From contig JAOVFP010000024.1 in the NCBI GenBank assembly GCA_025738555.1, positions 992,001 to 1,056,000 on the forward strand: a DNA stretch of 64,000 nucleotides, in the 5' to 3' direction. This document shows, piece after piece, positions 24,280 through 34,210 of this stretch (the first letter of the stretch is position 1; every line of letters starts with the position of its first letter). Source of the stretch: Cyathus striatus. Its lineage: Eukaryota; Basidiomycota; Agaricomycetes; Agaricales; Nidulariaceae. Both the position numbers and the translations under genes were made by a program. The notes below the pieces were generated by a model. It saw nothing but the letters and a program-made list of their open reading frames with translations. It did no database searches and was not told the DNA's origin.

Positions 24280-24836
24280 ACTTATAATATTAAAGTTGAA
24301 CATTCGTCGCGCGGCTATGTTCACAAATAGATTGTAGATAAGGACTCCTTTGGTTGGGAAAGAGTTAACGGGACACATCATAACCTTTGGACAATATTAG
24401 ATAATAATATAATGAACATTTGGTAGTGTCCTGGGTAATGAATGGTTATTTTCTTCTGATAAAGCGTTGCCAGTAGTAAAAAGTCTCATAGGTGATGGAA
24501 GGAGGGTGTTTGAACAAGGACTCATAAAGGAGACCTGATGACCACAGCTTATAAGCAACCCAGTCCTGCATGGATCAATAACTGATCAAGTTGATAGACA
24601 GAATGAAACATGCCATGAAATCATCTTTGAAAGATTCCATGTGATTATTCTGAGAAGCTTATCCACGTTGTGTATCATCTGGACAACAATCTCAACATTT
24701 ACTGTTACGGATATTTAACACTTCCACGAGCATCAGTTTAAAAATGTTTAAAAACATCCATTCTACAAAAAAATAATCGTACATATTGAAACTTGTTTCC
24801 TTGCAGCGTACTAGAGAATGATATACATATGATGAT
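24280..24836. other. Convergent 3' region between the Nudix gene and NPL4
   Basis: AT-rich convergent intergenic DNA with no gene, RNA or repeat that I can recognise. Confidence 0.5.
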
Positions 24837-27134
24837 TCATGCATCCAAAGGAAGCATACAAAGTTCGCAATCAGGACCGCCGTGGGTATTCTCGTATGTG
24901 CAGTGGGGACAAATTCTCTTAGACGAGGCACCACTGCCAGTAGTTTCTTCCGCTGTGATTTGATCGAATACCTCTTGAGGGATATCTTCATCCATACGTG
25001 ATGAGCTTGGAGGTGCAGCAGAGGTTGGACGGGCAGCTGAAAAGGAGCGATTAATCAATGGAGACTATAACAAATAGTTGTACGCACGAGCACTCTCTCT
25101 TGTGAATGTCATGAGAGTTTGCCAGCTGTCGGATGCGAGCACAGGATCCAGTTGAGAGGTATCTTCAAAAATATGAGGTGATGTGATAGTACGTATCAGC
25201 AGCTTCATATCGTCCTGTAAATAAAGTTGTTAACAGACCAAGCATACACTTATTACAATGGAAACACGAACGGAAGTGAATAGTTGAGTAGTCTCAAGGA
25301 ACGCGAGTAAGTGCCAATCACTTAGATATCTAGCAAGCTCGGCCTTTTTATACGACTCCACTCTTGACTGCAAAGAAGGTGCATCCAGCTTGTTTAGATC
25401 TCTCATCACCTGTTCCAAATTCTGCTCCTCCAAGCCCTGTCTGTTTTCAATGCTAAATTGAGTGGATTGGAATGTGGGGGAAGGATTCTGCGGGAATCCA
25501 TGTGTGACCTACACTTGAAGTTTCAGTATTTGAAGGTTGTCCGATGAAATGTGACGCGCTTACGTTGACCATGAGATACTCTACCGGGAAACACGGTTTT
25601 GCACTCTTCTTTGCTTCAAGACCATATTCGTTCTTGTAGGAAAAGAATACATCTGGAACATATCGTGCCGAGCCTTGATTACGATCTTCTTCCTTGACAC
25701 GGACAATGCTGGGGTCAACACTCGCTTCGATCATATCTGCTTCTACCATAGCCACAGCTTGTTCGGAAACTTGGTAAGCGGAAATGTCGACCTGCCCATC
25801 TTCCGTAGCAGTAAGGACTGCAGTCACAAGTCGAGACGAGAATTCCCCTGTAGGAGAAGACTTCGAAGGAGATGGGTTGCGCTTCTGTAGGGTTGCAGCG
25901 AATATTGCTTCGACAGATGAAAGTAAGAACGATTGGGGGTGTCGCTTGTAGATATTCTTCGTTCGATCCTCAGGCGTGGGGTCCAGATCAGTAAATATGT
26001 ACCCAACTATTGTCAGTGGGTTGGATGCAGAGGCAGCAAGCGCCTTGATTCGAGGTTCATCCTCCCATGGCCATCCAAGAACAAGACCATCCAGCTCTCC
26101 CTGTTGTGGTGGTTCGTATATGGCCTCAACCACAGCTTTAATACCCATAGGTACTTCTTTATAAGGAGCGTATCTTCCGATCAGCCATCCAAAACGTTGG
26201 AGTCCAGTCTTACGCCACGCTTGAAGGAATCGGTCAATGATGTCTGTTGACGCAATTTCAAGATGATCCACCATCCTGAATGGTTGTGATTGGAGAGTAA
26301 TAGCGGAAGGCTGACAGGCAGTACAGATACCAGCAGGCCAAGCCGGGTGAGAGCCTGTGGGGCATGGTGTTTTCACCGTGTACGAAAGTGGTGTCAGCGG
26401 GGGAAGTAAGGACGAGGCAGAGAGGGTGGATTTGGGTGTGATCTTTCTAAGGTACGCATGGTAAGACAAGTATTTGATGTTATGCTCCTTGTGATACGCA
26501 GTATCGTATGGTTCAAGGGGCATACAATAGTCGCACATTCCCTTGGGACCATGCTTGCAGAACTGTGCATCACGAGTGCGCTGAATCATACCAGTTTCTG
26601 ATCTCCAATACTCATCAACCTGATCTTCTTTTACGAGTTCCCAAGGTCTCTTTTCGACATTAGGAGGTACGATGGTTTGGGCGTTTGAAGTGGACGGAAT
26701 GGCGTCATCAGTGGCAGTTGAAGAAGCAGCCTTAGGCTGGTAAGAAACAAAAACGAGATCACCGTGACTGAAATAGAATCATGAGTTAGGGATGAACATG
26801 AGAGAGCGGTGCGGCGTACTTGAGCCCCAAGCTCTTCAATGTCTGACCTCTCAACGACGATACCTTAGTTTCATTTCCGCGTGGTTGGTTTGATATAGTA
26901 ACACTTTCTGGGTCTGCATCAGGCGAGGTCTCAAGGATCTACGTCGATGTTGTTAGTAATTCGCACTAAAGACGAAAGAAAGATCGTCACCTTTGCCAAA
27001 AGATCAGAGATTTGGTCAGTGGGTGAAAATTCGAAACGAAAGTTGCCGTCTTTCGATCTAAGTCTGATTAACTATCGCAAAAAGGACATGGTATTAGAAG
27101 GATAGCCGTTAGACATGGATGGGCTGCTCACCAT
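24837..27134 (-). CDS. NPL4: Npl4, ubiquitin-binding cofactor of Cdc48/p97
   Basis: With Ufd1 it recruits Cdc48/p97 to ubiquitinated proteins in ER-associated degradation and chromatin extraction. Exons: 27134-27132 (ATG only), 27071-26991, 26938-26820, 26767-25564, 25508-25257, 25214-25088, 25036-24837; 661 residues. The N-terminus (LIRLRSKDGNFRFEF) is the UBX-like domain. The middle holds the Npl4 zinc-finger region (CKHGPKGMCDYCMPLEPYD) and the inactive MPN-type core (RFGWLIGRYAPYKEVPMGIK). The C-terminus carries an NZF finger (CPHCTYENTHGGPDCELCML), as in metazoan NPLOC4; budding yeast lacks it. Oddity: the predicted first exon contributes only the start codon, followed by a 60-nt intron. 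The alternative is an unseen upstream start. A divergent bZIP gene lies upstream. Confidence 0.93.
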
Positions 27135-27804
27135 AATGATACTGGGTAGTGTGGCGATAGGTCAAGTAGTGCGAGTGAGGAGCTGTATGACTTGTACTTG
27201 TCAGCGTTAGGACGCGTAGATCAAAATGAACGCGTAAGAGCTGACTAAGCGTCGCGTGCAATCAGACCAGTGCGTCATCACTTCGAACTGGCCCGCGCCG
27301 GCCATCTTGCAAGGGTTTCTACATACATCCTTCAAGAACATATCAGTGCCTGTTAGTGGACCTGAAAACGAGCTGTCATCAAAGTATCATGCAACTTTTT
27401 ACAGCTGGTGGAATTGGGTACATATTGCAAGCATGCTGCATATGCACACCTCCCGGTGCGGTCTCCCGAGTTGTTTGTACGATAACATGACCAGAACGCG
27501 TCAACGTCTGCGAATGCAGTCCCAATTCTTGTATTTTTTTTGAAAGCATGTATGTCGTAAATAACAGAAACTGGCTACGGATTTGGTAAGAATAAACAAT
27601 ATCAAGCTAACAATACATTTAAACGATGACCCAAAATTACTCAAACTGGCAATAGGTAAGTCGAGAAGCTCGGAGTTGCGTATTCCTGGCTCGAGTTGTC
27701 GCAATCTTGTGTACCGATGGCGAATCACTCCTCTTACCTGCCATATGCCTTCCTGCAGTTATGAAATACGCGTTTAGGAATCTCGTTAACTTCTCTTTGT
27801 GGTT
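27135..27804. promoter_or_regulatory. Divergent region between NPL4 and the bZIP gene
   Basis: No gene seen. Two ACGCGT words lie close to NPL4 (27212-27217 and 27230-27235), with GTCGCGT just beyond. Further ACGCGT words lie at about 27498 and 27768. Clustering within 670 bp is higher than elsewhere in the window, but function is unproven. Confidence 0.4.
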
Positions 27805-28967
27805 ATGCTACCGCTCAAAAGGGAGGAAGTTGATGGTCTTTTCTTGTCTAATACCCCTCCCAAAGTTCAAGGAGAGTTAGATTATTGGAAAGAAGTCGAG
27901 TTTTCATTTGACGACATGGAAGATAAAAATCCCGGTGTACCTGATTCAAGTCGTTCTCGCTCTCGGAATCCTCAAAGGTCGCGATCCTCTTCAACAACTG
28001 GTGTACTTCCACCTGGGAATACAAGCGGGGTAAGTGAGTACGTTTTATTTCCAGCGTCTCTGTAGTCGCCTCGGCGGATTCAAACTTAATTCAGACAGAT
28101 ATCCAGGATGCCGCATTGCTGGCGCAATTCGCTGCTGCTGCTGGTTCTGGAATAAGTAGTGATCAGTCATATTCTTCCCTAATGTTGCCGGGCCAATATC
28201 CATCTATGGGACCTGCTCCCGGTTTTTATGGCAACTTCTTACACCACCACAGTATGGCTAACCCGCAGTTGCCCCCCCTCTCATCTCTTGATTTTCCGTG
28301 GCCGCAGAATCTGCCGCTCCAACAGGCAGCTCCGAGTCACTTTGAAGCTCATTCACCATCGACCTCAGCAGCTATTGCATCTATGCACTTCGGCAGCACC
28401 CAATATAATCCTTTGCCGCCATTGCCAGATACCAATAGAGACCGACAAGGATCACATAGTCAACCGCCTGCCGCATCGCCAGTTTCAACAGATGCAGATC
28501 CTGTAGATACAGAGAGAAACGCTATCTCGGAGGAGAAACGACGCAGAAATACTGCTGCTTCAGGCAAGCTCTTAGTCGTCAAGTATGTGAGACACTAAAC
28601 CTAAATCATTATCGCAGCGAGATTCCGAGTAAAGAAGAAGCAGAAAACTATCAATTTGGAGCGCTCGGTAGCTGATTTAACAGGGAGAGCAGAGGAACTG
28701 GAGAAAGAAGTCGCCGACTTGCGAAGGGAAAATGGATGGCTGAAAGAAATCGTAATGCTTAAAGGGACGCGATTTGCTGCAGCAAATATGTCGAACCGGC
28801 TAGCATTAGATCAAGCGGCTGCATTGGCTCTCGCAGGAGGTCCACCAAGCGCAGAAGCTGGTCCTTCAAATAGCGGCCAGCATGTCAAAACGTCAGAAGA
28901 AGATTCAGAAGAGTCCTCCGGGAAGGAGGAAGATCCCAGGAAGTCAAGGCCAAAGTCCAGAAAATAA
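27805..28967 (+). CDS. bZIP transcription factor (Zip1/MetR/Cys-3-like basic region)
   Basis: DNA-binding regulator. Exons: 27805-28029, 28095-28563, 28618-28967; 347 residues. The basic region reads EEKRRRNTAASARFRVKKKQ at about residues 222-241, followed by a leucine zipper (LERSVADLTGRAEELEKEV, then DLRRENGWLKEIV). The KRRRNTAASARFR core is shared by fungal Zip1, MetR, Cys-3 and related sulfur or stress regulators; the exact target cannot be told from this. The N-terminal part is Ser/Pro/Gln-rich with an acidic patch (FSFDDMEDKN), suitable for activation. Oddity: the second intron (28564-28617) interrupts the basic region and starts with GC instead of GT (G|gcaagc). Read through, it gives a protein without a DNA-binding domain. 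The start is the first ATG, MLPLKREEV. Confidence 0.9.
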
Positions 28968-29190
28968 GACGCATTATGAGATTTATATGATAGTGTATTA
29001 TAGTCATAGACTTGGAGTATTGTCGGTTAGCGTTGTAACAGTGCATTCTTGAACGTTGAGAGCAAGAGAACGAAATATCGCCTGCCAAAGCCTAAAAATC
29101 CAAGTACAATTTCTCACGCCCCAGCCCGGCCGAAAGTAAGTACTGGAGACTAAAACCAGGCAATTCATTTGCTCTGCTCATCTATTTCCC

Positions 29191-29588
29191 ATGTCGTTCG
29201 GTAGACCTCCCTCCATAAATGTTGGCTTCAAGACGACTGCCCCAGACCGCGGTTCTTTTCCATTAGATCACTATGGTTTGTGCATAGCATCCTCGTCATT
29301 GTTGCAACTCAACGTCCATATAGGAGAGTGCAAGGACAAAATGCAGCTTTACATGGACTGCTTAAAGACGAATGGAAGCGCTTCGACGCCTTGCAGAGCC
29401 TTAAGCAAGGGGTACTTAGATTGTCGGATGGCCAAGTGAGTACGTCGTCCTCAATAATACCGTAGATGATTAAGCAATTTTCTAGAGGGTTAATGGAGCG
29501 TGATGAGTGGAGGAATCTCGGTCTAGCAAATGTAGATGAAGACAAGCGGCCTCTATCAACGTCTAAGAATACAGAGACGATGGGATAA
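29191..29588 (+). CDS. COX19: COX19, twin CX9C copper-handling assembly factor
   Basis: Intermembrane-space protein needed for cytochrome c oxidase assembly. Exons: 29191-29275, 29324-29435, 29486-29588; 99 residues, normal for the family. The N-terminal block SFGRPPSINVGFK and DRGSFPLDHYGECK matches COX19, followed by both helices: CKDKMQLYMDC and CRALSKGYLDC, each with exactly nine residues between cysteines. The segment KGLMERDEWRNLGL is the conserved C-terminal motif. It is imported through Mia40 without a presequence. It follows the bZIP gene by 220 bp on the same strand. Confidence 0.96.
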
Positions 29589-30849
29589 TTTTGATGAGGA
29601 AGCGTTTCGTAGGCTTATAAATTATGAAGCAATTGTCGGTTTTCTGCGAAGGATCAAATAATCTTACTGTATACCAATTAATAAATGTAGGACCACCTCC
29701 CCATTCAAAACTGCTCCTTTCGGCCGACAGTGTCGGAAACATTTGTAGACTATGTTCACGACATACGGGCCTCCAAACGTCAGATACAGCATTACTATCA
29801 GACTCTGCTGCTAATTTCTATATCATCTGCGATGTTTCCCTCTCGAACTCAATATCATAAACAAGACCTATGACATTAGAAGGGAGTAGTATACGGACCA
29901 CAAGACACATCCTAGAGAGAGCACGTTCGTCTTGGTGATAGCCAAGTCAACTTGTCACCTGCTATCGTGAATGGAGAGGTTTCTCGCTGTACGTCTACTA
30001 GGGGCATACGTTCTTACAAACGCGCGTATCTTGCCTAGAACGTTGACCTACCATCGCATTTCTACTTTCAATTTCAATTAGTTTAGGTGTTTCTATCTTT
30101 CCTGAGTCAGGTAAGTTAAAGTAGTTAGTGGGCTCTGCCGGCTCTAGGTATTATTTTATATACGGAAGGTAAATGAAAGCAAGGTTTGTAAGTTTTTAAC
30201 GGTTTCCATACATAATGCTTTCCCTCCCCAGCTTTACTTTACTGTCTTGGCATCCACACCCTGCGGTGCCTGCGTCCGTGCTACAGTTACGCGAAGTATT
30301 TTGACGTTCAGGTATATGTCCATGGCAATAAATATCAAAAGATATAGGGACATCGTGGCGGAAGAGAGGTCATTGAGAGTATCACCCAGGCGTTCGATAT
30401 TTTATGCCTCCTTTAACTTTCATGCTTTTAGTACCAATGCTTTGACTGTCGTAGTATTGTTGCAGTGAAAGTGATGTATATGGTTTTCAATAGAGTGCAA
30501 CGTACGACAGGCTAAGGACAATAGTATCGTGACTTCAGCCTTGTATCGTAGTAAGCTGCCAGTGCCAGTCTACGCCTACTTCTTTTATGTAGACATAGTT
30601 ACTTGCAATAAATGGAATTAAAAGACTCAACCGAGCTCGAAAGATGAGAAACTAGACCAACGTAGACCAGAGTGCAAGATAGAGACAAGGTGTGTGGACC
30701 GGGTAAGAACGGGAAGACGGATTTATTTGGCATGCAAACTCCGCGCCTTCAAACTGGACTTCACCCGTTGGCTCCTTCCAAGTTCCCTCTGTTGTCTCTC
30801 CCGTCCTTCTCCTCATCTCTTCTTTCTCCCCCCATCGCCATCCGCAACC
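29589..30849. other. 1.26-kb intergenic region before RIP1
   Basis: No gene supported. Short open frames lack homology and splice context. The last about 70 bases before RIP1 are pyrimidine-rich, typical of highly expressed fungal genes. The interval is long for this locus and could hold an untranslated RNA, but nothing in the sequence shows one. Confidence 0.5.
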
Positions 30850-31904
30850 ATGGCCTCCTTCCAGGTCGTGAAAAAGGCTGTCACTCTTGCCCCCACTGTA
30901 CGCACCCTCCCTTCCGGCGTCCCTGTCGCCCCTCTTCTCAACCTCGCTGCTCGTGCTCCCCATGATGCCCACTCGCACGGAGAGCAAGACGTTGCTCCGC
31001 GCTCAGATCGCGCTCCCGCTTGGGTCGGCGGTGTTTCCAAGTCTTCAGGTGGTGTAGTTTCCAAGCTTTTCACTACTGGTGAGCTTCCTCAACTATATTC
31101 GCGTTGCGTCACTCCTGAGAAATGCATTCATGCATAGTCGCTCCTACTACCCACTTCCAGCCCCGTTTCATGCACACATCTGCCATAAGCAAGGATGCCC
31201 ATCAAGTGCCCGACTGGTCGAACTACAGAAAGGAATTCGACAGCACCCGCACCGTTTCCTACGTCATGATTGGAAGCCTTGGTGTTCTCTCTGCCTCTGT
31301 TGCCAAGTCATCCGTCTCAGAGTTCCTCCAAACAATGTCCGCATCTGCCGACGTTCTTGCTCTTGCTAAGGTTGAGGTCGAACTGGGCGCCATTCCCGAG
31401 GGCAAGAACGTCATTATTAAATGGCGTGGAAAGCCGGTCTTCATTCGTCACAGGACTCAGTCTGAGATTGAGGAGGCGCGTTCCGTTGATTGGAAAGGGT
31501 TTAGGGATCCTCAGTCCGACGAAGATCGCGTGAAGAAGCCCGAATGGCTTGTTATGTTGGGTGTGTGCACTCACTTGGGTTGTGTACCCATTGGCGAGGC
31601 TGGTGACTTCGGAGGCTGGTGTGTGCATTTAAACTACATTTCCATCCTTATCTAAGATGTGTTTAGGTTTTGCCCGTGCCATGGTTCTCACTACGATATC
31701 TGTAAGTCACTGCTATTGTAATCTTCTAGTGTTATTTTCTGAGTGCTTTTTCTTAGCCGGTCGTGCCCGCAAGGGTCCTGCTCCTGTAAGTTTCAATGTA
31801 GCTTTTGGACATGGTGAACTGGGCAACTAACTTCTTCAAAGCTAAACCTAGAAGTACCGGCGTATGAGTTCACTGAGGGCGACGAGAAGCTTGTCGTTGG
31901 ATAG
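30850..31904 (+). CDS. RIP1: Rieske iron-sulfur subunit of the cytochrome bc1 complex
   Basis: Transfers electrons from ubiquinol to cytochrome c1 in mitochondrial complex III. Exons: 30850-31078, 31138-31618, 31667-31701, 31757-31785, 31842-31904; 278 residues. An N-terminal basic, acid-poor region ([20 protein letters not shown]) is a mitochondrial presequence. The anchor helix is near [18 protein letters not shown]. The 2Fe-2S ligands are complete: CTHLGCVP and CPCHGSHYD, with the disulfide cysteines present. The cluster loops are split by the intron at 31619-31666, and exons 3 and 4 are only 35 and 29 nt. A C/T-rich leader precedes the ATG. The protein is somewhat longer than yeast Rip1, mostly in the presequence region. 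Confidence 0.97.
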
Positions 31905-32111
31905 ATATACGCGTATTTCATAGACAAGTAATTATAGTTTCTGGGATCAATAGACGAGGTTACTATATCGCGCTGTAAGCCTGTAATTGTACTACTCCGC
32001 GTAGTGGTGTGGGAGAATGAGAGCATGGAATACGGTTACCTGAAATGCCCGAAACAGATAAATAAGTTCCTGTGGTTGGTTCCGGCGACCTATTCCATCC
32101 CCATTTCTGCC

Positions 32112-32975
32112 ATGCCCAGAACACAGTTACTGACCGTAGGGTCTGTCTTGAACCTTGTAAACCCCCATGGACTCTACCTCACTGCGTACGCGTGGCTATT
32201 TGGAATGTGTAAGTGCTAGTGTGAAGCCATTTCGCTGCGAGCATCCGTTGAAATAACATGGCTTTCACAGCCGTTTGGATTTCGTTCTTTGGTGGTACGG
32301 ATCAGATAATAACTACTAAAATTCTGCTGGTACTGATCCCGATTTAAATAAGGTGTAATTGCTTTTAAATCTCTTCGTATGTCCAGTTCAAAACTTTCGG
32401 CGACGTTCACGTCCAACTAAACGTCATCTCGCTCTGATTAGCTCGTCACCAATTTGGTGCTCTACAACACAAGACGTTTCCAATCTACTTTGTAATCTCG
32501 ATGCTACTTTCAAGTGGAATGCTTCTTTTGTGGACTTTCTCTCATCCTGATATTATCAACAATCTCCATCGTCCCCGTCTTGCCGATGTTGCGCAGGCCT
32601 ATGCAATTGCCAGTGTACTGTTCTTTCAAGGCTTTAATCATTTTGTGATTGGTCCTATGACTAGCAGGTCGGTACTTAGCACACTACTGTTGTATGAAGT
32701 GCATACTGAAAGCTCGCATGCAGAACAATGTTTGAGAGGCAGAGGCTGGAGAAAGAAGAAGGCAAAGCTTATACTGAGCCTGAAGTACGTCGTCATTCCT
32801 TTATTTTCCCTTTCAATTATTTATTTACATACGCCAGGTGTCCGCTGAAATGAAGCGACTTACACGCCGGTTTGGAATCTTACACGGAGTCAGTTCTCTG
32901 GCAAACCTAGGTGCTATCATTGCCCTAACATTCCATGGCCTGTGGATTGGCAACGCAGGTGTAAAGGGCTATTAA
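32112..32975 (+). CDS. DUF4149 (TMEM205-like) four-helix membrane protein
   Basis: Function not established. Exons: 32112-32208, 32271-32294, 32353-32376, 32442-32667, 32724-32784, 32838-32975; 189 residues. Four hydrophobic helices are apparent: GLYLTAYAWLFGM with SVWISFFGGVIAF, YFVISMLLSSGMLLLW, QAYAIASVLFFQGF, and GVSSLANLGAIIALTFHGLW. The family signature after helix 1 (FGGVIAFKSLPRHQFGALQ) appears only when the 65-nt intron at 32377-32441 is removed. The loop with NHFVIGPMTSRTMFERQRLE is also typical. Two consecutive exons are 24 nt each. The start was chosen as MPRTQLL; an upstream in-frame ATG at 32028 would add about 28 residues. Confidence 0.87.
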
Positions 32976-33126
32976 ACCACCCAGAATAATTCTGTATCGT
33001 AGTTTTTGTACAGCATAAATGTTTTGTATCATTCACGCTGTTCGATGTCGCAAGTAAGCGGAAGTAGCAAAGGAAAACGAAAAATACAAGTTTCGAGCAA
33101 CACAAAAACTAACCAGTCCATTCGTA

Positions 33127-34065
33127 TCATGCGCCCACGGAATCCATGTCCGGCATGTAGCCTTCCCGAAGGCTGCGTTCCAATCGTCTGATTTCCTCCA
33201 TCGAGGTCGCATTTGCAATCGCAGCCTTGACCTTTTCCTGGTCTTCTTTTGACATGAGCCTTCCTGCATTGGCTGTCGTGGGCGCTGCTTTCGGTTCGTC
33301 AATGGTGAGGGTAACCTTTGTGCCCTGGTTTGAAATAGTGCTGGATATTGTGGTGGCGAGGGCAGTGGGGAGACCGTCGGCGGTCACAAAGAGAGATTTA
33401 GCAACTTTACGCTCCTGGAACGAAAGAATAGCCATACGACGCGAAGAATGAGTGATCCGCTTTGGATAAGCAAGCGCGTTGAAAGAGGTGCTGGTGAGCG
33501 CACCTTATCCCGGATTCTCTGAAAATCCAAAACTCTTAGCCCAGGAATTCTCCAGGCAACCCACTCGCGATACCATTTTTTTTCTCGCACAGGGTTCCCT
33601 ATGAGCGAGAGATACTTGAGATGCTTGAGTTCCTTGAGGGGTTCCAAGTCGCCTAGTTCGATGATGTTATTGTTGGTAAGGACAAGAGTGGCTAAGTTGG
33701 GGACGGATAAATGGATAGAGGGGGAGATGGAGTGTATTCGGTTGTTGGCGAGAAGGAGGGTATTGAGGCGTTTGAGAAGGGGAAGGTTTCCGAGGGTGAG
33801 GATTGCGTTGTCGGTGAAATCTATGGCATCATGTTGGTCCTGTATACAATATATGAGTAGAAATAGATGGAAGAAGGAGAAGACCAACTTTTGTTACACC
33901 AAGATTTTCGATTGCGGGAATTCTGTATCCTGAAAGAAGTGTTAAGAACGACAAAAGCAGAAAATAAAATAAAAAAAGCAGCAGACCTCTGAGATCGAGC
34001 TGGCGCTCTTTGATAGGATTCAAGCCCGAGGGGGCCTGGGCGAGGAGCTCTGGGGTGAGCTTCAT
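33127..34065 (-). CDS. LEA1: U2 snRNP protein A' (Lea1)
   Basis: Leucine-rich-repeat subunit of U2 snRNP that, with U2B'', binds stem-loop IV during spliceosome assembly. Exons: 34065-33987, 33929-33889, 33839-33504, 33414-33127; 247 residues. The start MKLTPELLAQAPSGLNPIKE is the family N-terminus. LRR units follow: LDLRGYRIPAIENLG, AIDFTDNAILTLGNLP, TLLLANNRIHSIS, LVLTNNNIIELGDLEPL and LKYLSLIGNPVREKKWYREW. The cap motif IPGLRVLDFQRI comes next, then a charged C-terminus. The last intron (33415-33503) is 89 nt, longer than usual here. It is transcribed divergently from SAC1 with only 145 bp between start codons. Confidence 0.94.
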
Positions 34066-34210
34066 CGTTGTGCTGAGGAAGATGGTTGGAACCAAAGTTG
34101 CAAGTTCAGACTCAGCCAAACGCGTCAAACGGTCACTTGCAAAGTTGCACACAAGATTCAAGCTCACGCTTCATCAACATCCAACTCCTCTTTCTCCCTC
34201 TTCCCCCGAA
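34066..34210. promoter_or_regulatory. 145-bp bidirectional promoter of LEA1 and SAC1
   Basis: The two start codons face away from each other with 145 bp between them, so both promoters and 5' leaders must fit or overlap here. The SAC1-proximal part is C/T-rich (TCTTTCTCCCTCTTCCCCC). Confidence 0.65.

Noticed and set aside
30652..30987. Minus-strand open frame overlapping the RIP1 start
   Set aside because: Shadow of the RIP1 first exon and its pyrimidine-rich leader.
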